This document shows positions 5,610 to 7,359 of a stretch of DNA of 7,359 nt, piece by piece; the first letter of the stretch is position 1, and each line of letters begins with the position of its first letter. A model generated the notes under the pieces. That model was not told the DNA's origin, did no database searches, and saw nothing but the letters and a program-made list of their open reading frames with translations. This stretch comes from Solirubrobacterales bacterium (GTDB lineage Bacteria > Actinomycetota > Thermoleophilia > Solirubrobacterales > Solirubrobacteraceae): contig JACDAP010000631.1 in the NCBI GenBank assembly GCA_013695395.1, positions 1 to 7,359 on the forward strand. The letters are read 5' to 3'. Both the position numbers and the translations under genes were made by a program.

Positions 5610-6877
5610 GAACACGTTTCAGCGAACGGCCGGCGTCGATCCAGCGTGGCTGGGTGTTCATGGCCTCCGTCGGGATGGTGGGCGTCCTCGCCGTCGTCGT
5701 CCTCACGGTCATCGGCTTCAACTCCCCCAACGCCATCCCGGGGCGCAGCTACTACAACCTCACGGCCAAGTTCGACACCGCCGACAACCTCACCGCGCAC
5801 TACCAGGTGCGGATGGGCGGGAAGCTCGTCGGTCAGGTCCTCGACCCCCGGGTCGAGGACGGACAGGCGGTCGTCGACCTGCAGCTCGAGCCCTCCGTCG
5901 AGCCGCTGCGCTCGGACACCACGCTCGAGGTCCGTCCGCGCTCCCCGGTCGGCGTCCGTTACCTGGACATCGAGCCCGGCCAGAAGGGGACTCCGATGCC
6001 CGAGGGCGCGACGATCCCAGCCAAGCAGACGGGTTCGACCACGCAGCTCGACGAGGTGCTGAGCACCTTCGATCCGAAGACGCGGGCCCGCACCCAGGTC
6101 TTCATGAAGGAGCTCGGTACCGGGTTCGCCGGGCGGGGCCAGGATCTCAACGACACGATCGGGATCACGCCGAAGATGCTCCGCGACACCCGTACGGTGC
6201 TCAGCGCGTTCACCGAGCGCCCGGGATCGATCCGGTCGATCATCCGCGGCGGGGGCACGCTGGCCGATACCGCCGATCCGGTCCGTATCGCGATCGCCGA
6301 CGGCTTCGCCCCCGAGGCCGAAGCGCTGAAGCCGTTCACCGAGGAGCGCGACGCGGTGCAGTCGACGCTCGACAAGGCGCCCGGCGCCCTGGCCACGGTA
6401 CGCTCCGGCCTGCCGCAGGTCGATCCGCTGATCGAGCAGGTTCGCGGCCTGGCCCGCGACGTCCGGCCCGCCCTCCGGGCCGGGCCGACGACCTTCGCGC
6501 AGACCAGCGCGCTCCTGCAGGAGGCGCGGCCGGGACTCCGCGACGCCGACGACACCCTGGAGCTCGCCGACGACGCCGTGCTCCCGACGATCCGGCTGCT
6601 CGACACGGTCAAGCCCGTCCTGCCCGTCCTCGACTCGACGCTGGAAAATGGCACCCCGCTCGTCTCGACGCTCGGCGCCTACGGCTGCGACATCGTCCAG
6701 TACGGCGAACGGTGGACGTCGATGCTGGCCTTCGGCAACCAGGACGGCGGTGCCCTCCGGTTGAACCTCCAGTTCGGCCCGGAGAGCGTGTACGGCGCGA
6801 CCGCGAGGAGCCCGCTCGCGGGTCCGACCAACCCCCGGCCCGAACCCTGCGTCGCCGGCACCGAAGGAGGCAACTGA
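5606..6877 (+). CDS. MCE-family (MlaD-like) lipid-binding protein (MCE-3)
   Basis: This is a 423-aa MCE protein. A basic N-terminus (MRTRFSERPASIQRG) precedes one transmembrane anchor (about 16-37). The MCE domain is at about 49-125 (YYNLTAKFDTADNLTAHYQVR through SPVGVRYLDIEPG) and the linker TTQLDEVLSTFDPKTRARTQ at 145-164. AGRGQDLNDTIGITPKML (175-192) and a helical tail to about 350 follow. The C-terminal segment carries the only two cysteines, Cys361 (YGCDIVQYGERW) and Cys415 (PEPCVAG). The ATG at 5606 lies in an ATGA overlap with the MCE-2 stop. The bases before it read CTACCTCCTGGGCTC, with no usable Shine-Dalgarno, so translation likely depends on ribosomes finishing MCE-2. The next in-frame ATG (5660) falls inside the anchor and is rejected. 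MCE-4 begins one base after the stop. Confidence 0.93.
   Translation: MRTRFSERPASIQRGWVFMASVGMVGVLAVVVLTVIGFNSPNAIPGRSYYNLTAKFDTADNLTAHYQVRMGGKLVGQVLDPRVEDGQAVVDLQLEPSVEPLRSDTTLEVRPRSPVGVRYLDIEPGQKGTPMPEGATIPAKQTGSTTQLDEVLSTFDPKTRARTQVFMKELGTGFAGRGQDLNDTIGITPKMLRDTRTVLSAFTERPGSIRSIIRGGGTLADTADPVRIAIADGFAPEAEALKPFTEERDAVQSTLDKAPGALATVRSGLPQVDPLIEQVRGLARDVRPALRAGPTTFAQTSALLQEARPGLRDADDTLELADDAVLPTIRLLDTVKPVLPVLDSTLENGTPLVSTLGAYGCDIVQYGERWTSMLAFGNQDGGALRLNLQFGPESVYGATARSPLAGPTNPRPEPCVAGTEGGN
6863..6870 (+). promoter_or_regulatory. Strong ribosome binding site of MCE-4
   Basis: GAAGGAGG, the most consensus-like Shine-Dalgarno in the window, lies inside the end of MCE-3. It is 8 nt before the ATG at 6879 and 17 nt before a second in-frame ATG at 6888, so it fixes the start at 6879. 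Confidence 0.7.
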
Positions 6878-6878
6878 C

Positions 6879-7359
6879 ATGGGGCTCATGAGCCGCTTCG
6901 AGGCGATCCCGGGCCAGGCCCGCAAGCGCCCGTTCCGCAACGGCATGATCCTGCTGGTTCTGTTCGGGGCGCTCCTGGCGTTCGCCTTCACGGGCGGGGG
7001 CATTCCGTTCCTGCCCAAGGGTGGCGAGGTCGTCACCGCGAACTTCGCGAACATCGCCAACGTCTCGCCGGGCAAGACCCCGGTCCGCGTGGCGGGCGTC
7101 AACGTCGGTGACGTCGAGAAGGTCGAGCGCCTGCCCGGCGGTCGTGGCGTGAAGGTCACGATGCGGATCGAGGACGGCCTCGGCGTCAAGCTCCGACGTG
7201 ACGCACGCGCGCACATCTACTGGCGCACGCTGCTCGGGTTCTCCTTCTACATCCAGCTCGACGAGGGCGGCGCCCCGGAACCGCTCGGCGAGACGACCGT
7301 CGCGATGAAGGACACGACCACCCAGGTCGAGCTCGACGAGGTCATCCAGGCCCTCACCC
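6879..7359 (+). CDS. MCE-family (MlaD-like) lipid-binding protein (MCE-4), 3' partial
   Basis: This frame is open from the ATG at 6879 to the right edge (160 codons), so only the N-terminal part is present. A basic segment (RFEAIPGQARKRPFRNG, 6-22) leads into one transmembrane anchor (about 23-37, MILLVLFGALLAFAF). The MCE domain spans about 50-130: EVVTANFANIANVSPGKTPV, VRVAGVNVGDVEKVE and the pore-loop motif TLLGFSFYIQLDEG. The shared post-domain linker begins at 146 (TTTQVELDEVIQAL) just before the window ends. It follows MCE-3 by one base and has a strong ribosome binding site. By family analogy a helical tail of 200-300 residues should follow, and further MCE genes may lie downstream. 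The window cannot show whether it has the C-terminal cysteine pair. Confidence 0.92.
   Translation, partial: MGLMSRFEAIPGQARKRPFRNGMILLVLFGALLAFAFTGGGIPFLPKGGEVVTANFANIANVSPGKTPVRVAGVNVGDVEKVERLPGGRGVKVTMRIEDGLGVKLRRDARAHIYWRTLLGFSFYIQLDEGGAPEPLGETTVAMKDTTTQVELDEVIQALT

Noticed and set aside
5591..7216. Long open frame on the - strand (541 codons) opposite MCE-3/MCE-4
   Set aside because: It is Arg/Gly/Asp/Glu-rich low-information sequence typical of antisense frames in GC-rich genes, and it lies fully over well-supported MCE genes.

Overview
The window is one strand-coherent stretch of a GC-rich genome carrying most of an MCE-family lipid-transport (Mce/Mla-type ABC importer) locus. All seven coding regions read on the + strand. 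In order they are: an MlaF/MceG-type ATPase (5' end outside the window), two MlaE/YrbE-type permeases, and four MCE (MlaD-like) substrate-binding proteins, the last cut by the right edge. I see no RNA gene, mobile element, CRISPR array or sign of recent transfer. Antisense open frames are long but look like shadows of high-GC codon usage.

Organism: the strong G/C preference at third codon positions, the YrbE-YrbE-MCE-MCE-MCE-MCE order with several different MCE proteins, and the actinobacterial-style DEPDSGLDP Walker B/D-loop in the ATPase point to an actinobacterium. Having the ATPase next to the permeases differs from mycobacteria, where MceG/Mkl is encoded away from the mce operons. That suggests a deep-branching actinobacterial lineage, possibly Solirubrobacterales/Thermoleophilia. 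The phylum is a fair inference; the order is a guess.

Layout: ATPase 1-756; a 190-nt non-coding gap 757-946; permease A 947-1822; permease B 1838-2701; a 68-nt gap; MCE-1 2770-4146; MCE-2 4146-5609; MCE-3 5606-6877; MCE-4 6879 onward. Spacings of 15 nt, 1-nt overlap, 4-nt overlap and 1 nt between genes from permease A onward (apart from the 68-nt gap) indicate one transcript with translational coupling. The 190-nt gap is the only long non-coding stretch. It holds two overlapping G/C-tract hairpins, a near-perfect palindrome that looks like a repressor operator, and a third inverted repeat before the permease start, so it is the likeliest place for control of the downstream genes.

How it works (family knowledge): the two permeases form a heterodimer in the membrane, driven by a dimer of the ATPase in the cytoplasm. 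The MCE proteins, each with one N-terminal membrane anchor, an MCE domain and a long helical tail, assemble outside the membrane into a hydrophobic conduit carrying lipids (fatty acids, sterols or phospholipids in studied cases) to the permease. The substrate here cannot be read from the sequence. More MCE genes probably follow, since actinobacterial sets usually have six. I found no evidence of an unrelated, undescribed system. The points worth a second look are the structured leader, the cysteine pattern among the MCE paralogues, and the basic Pro/Ala-rich tail of MCE-2.
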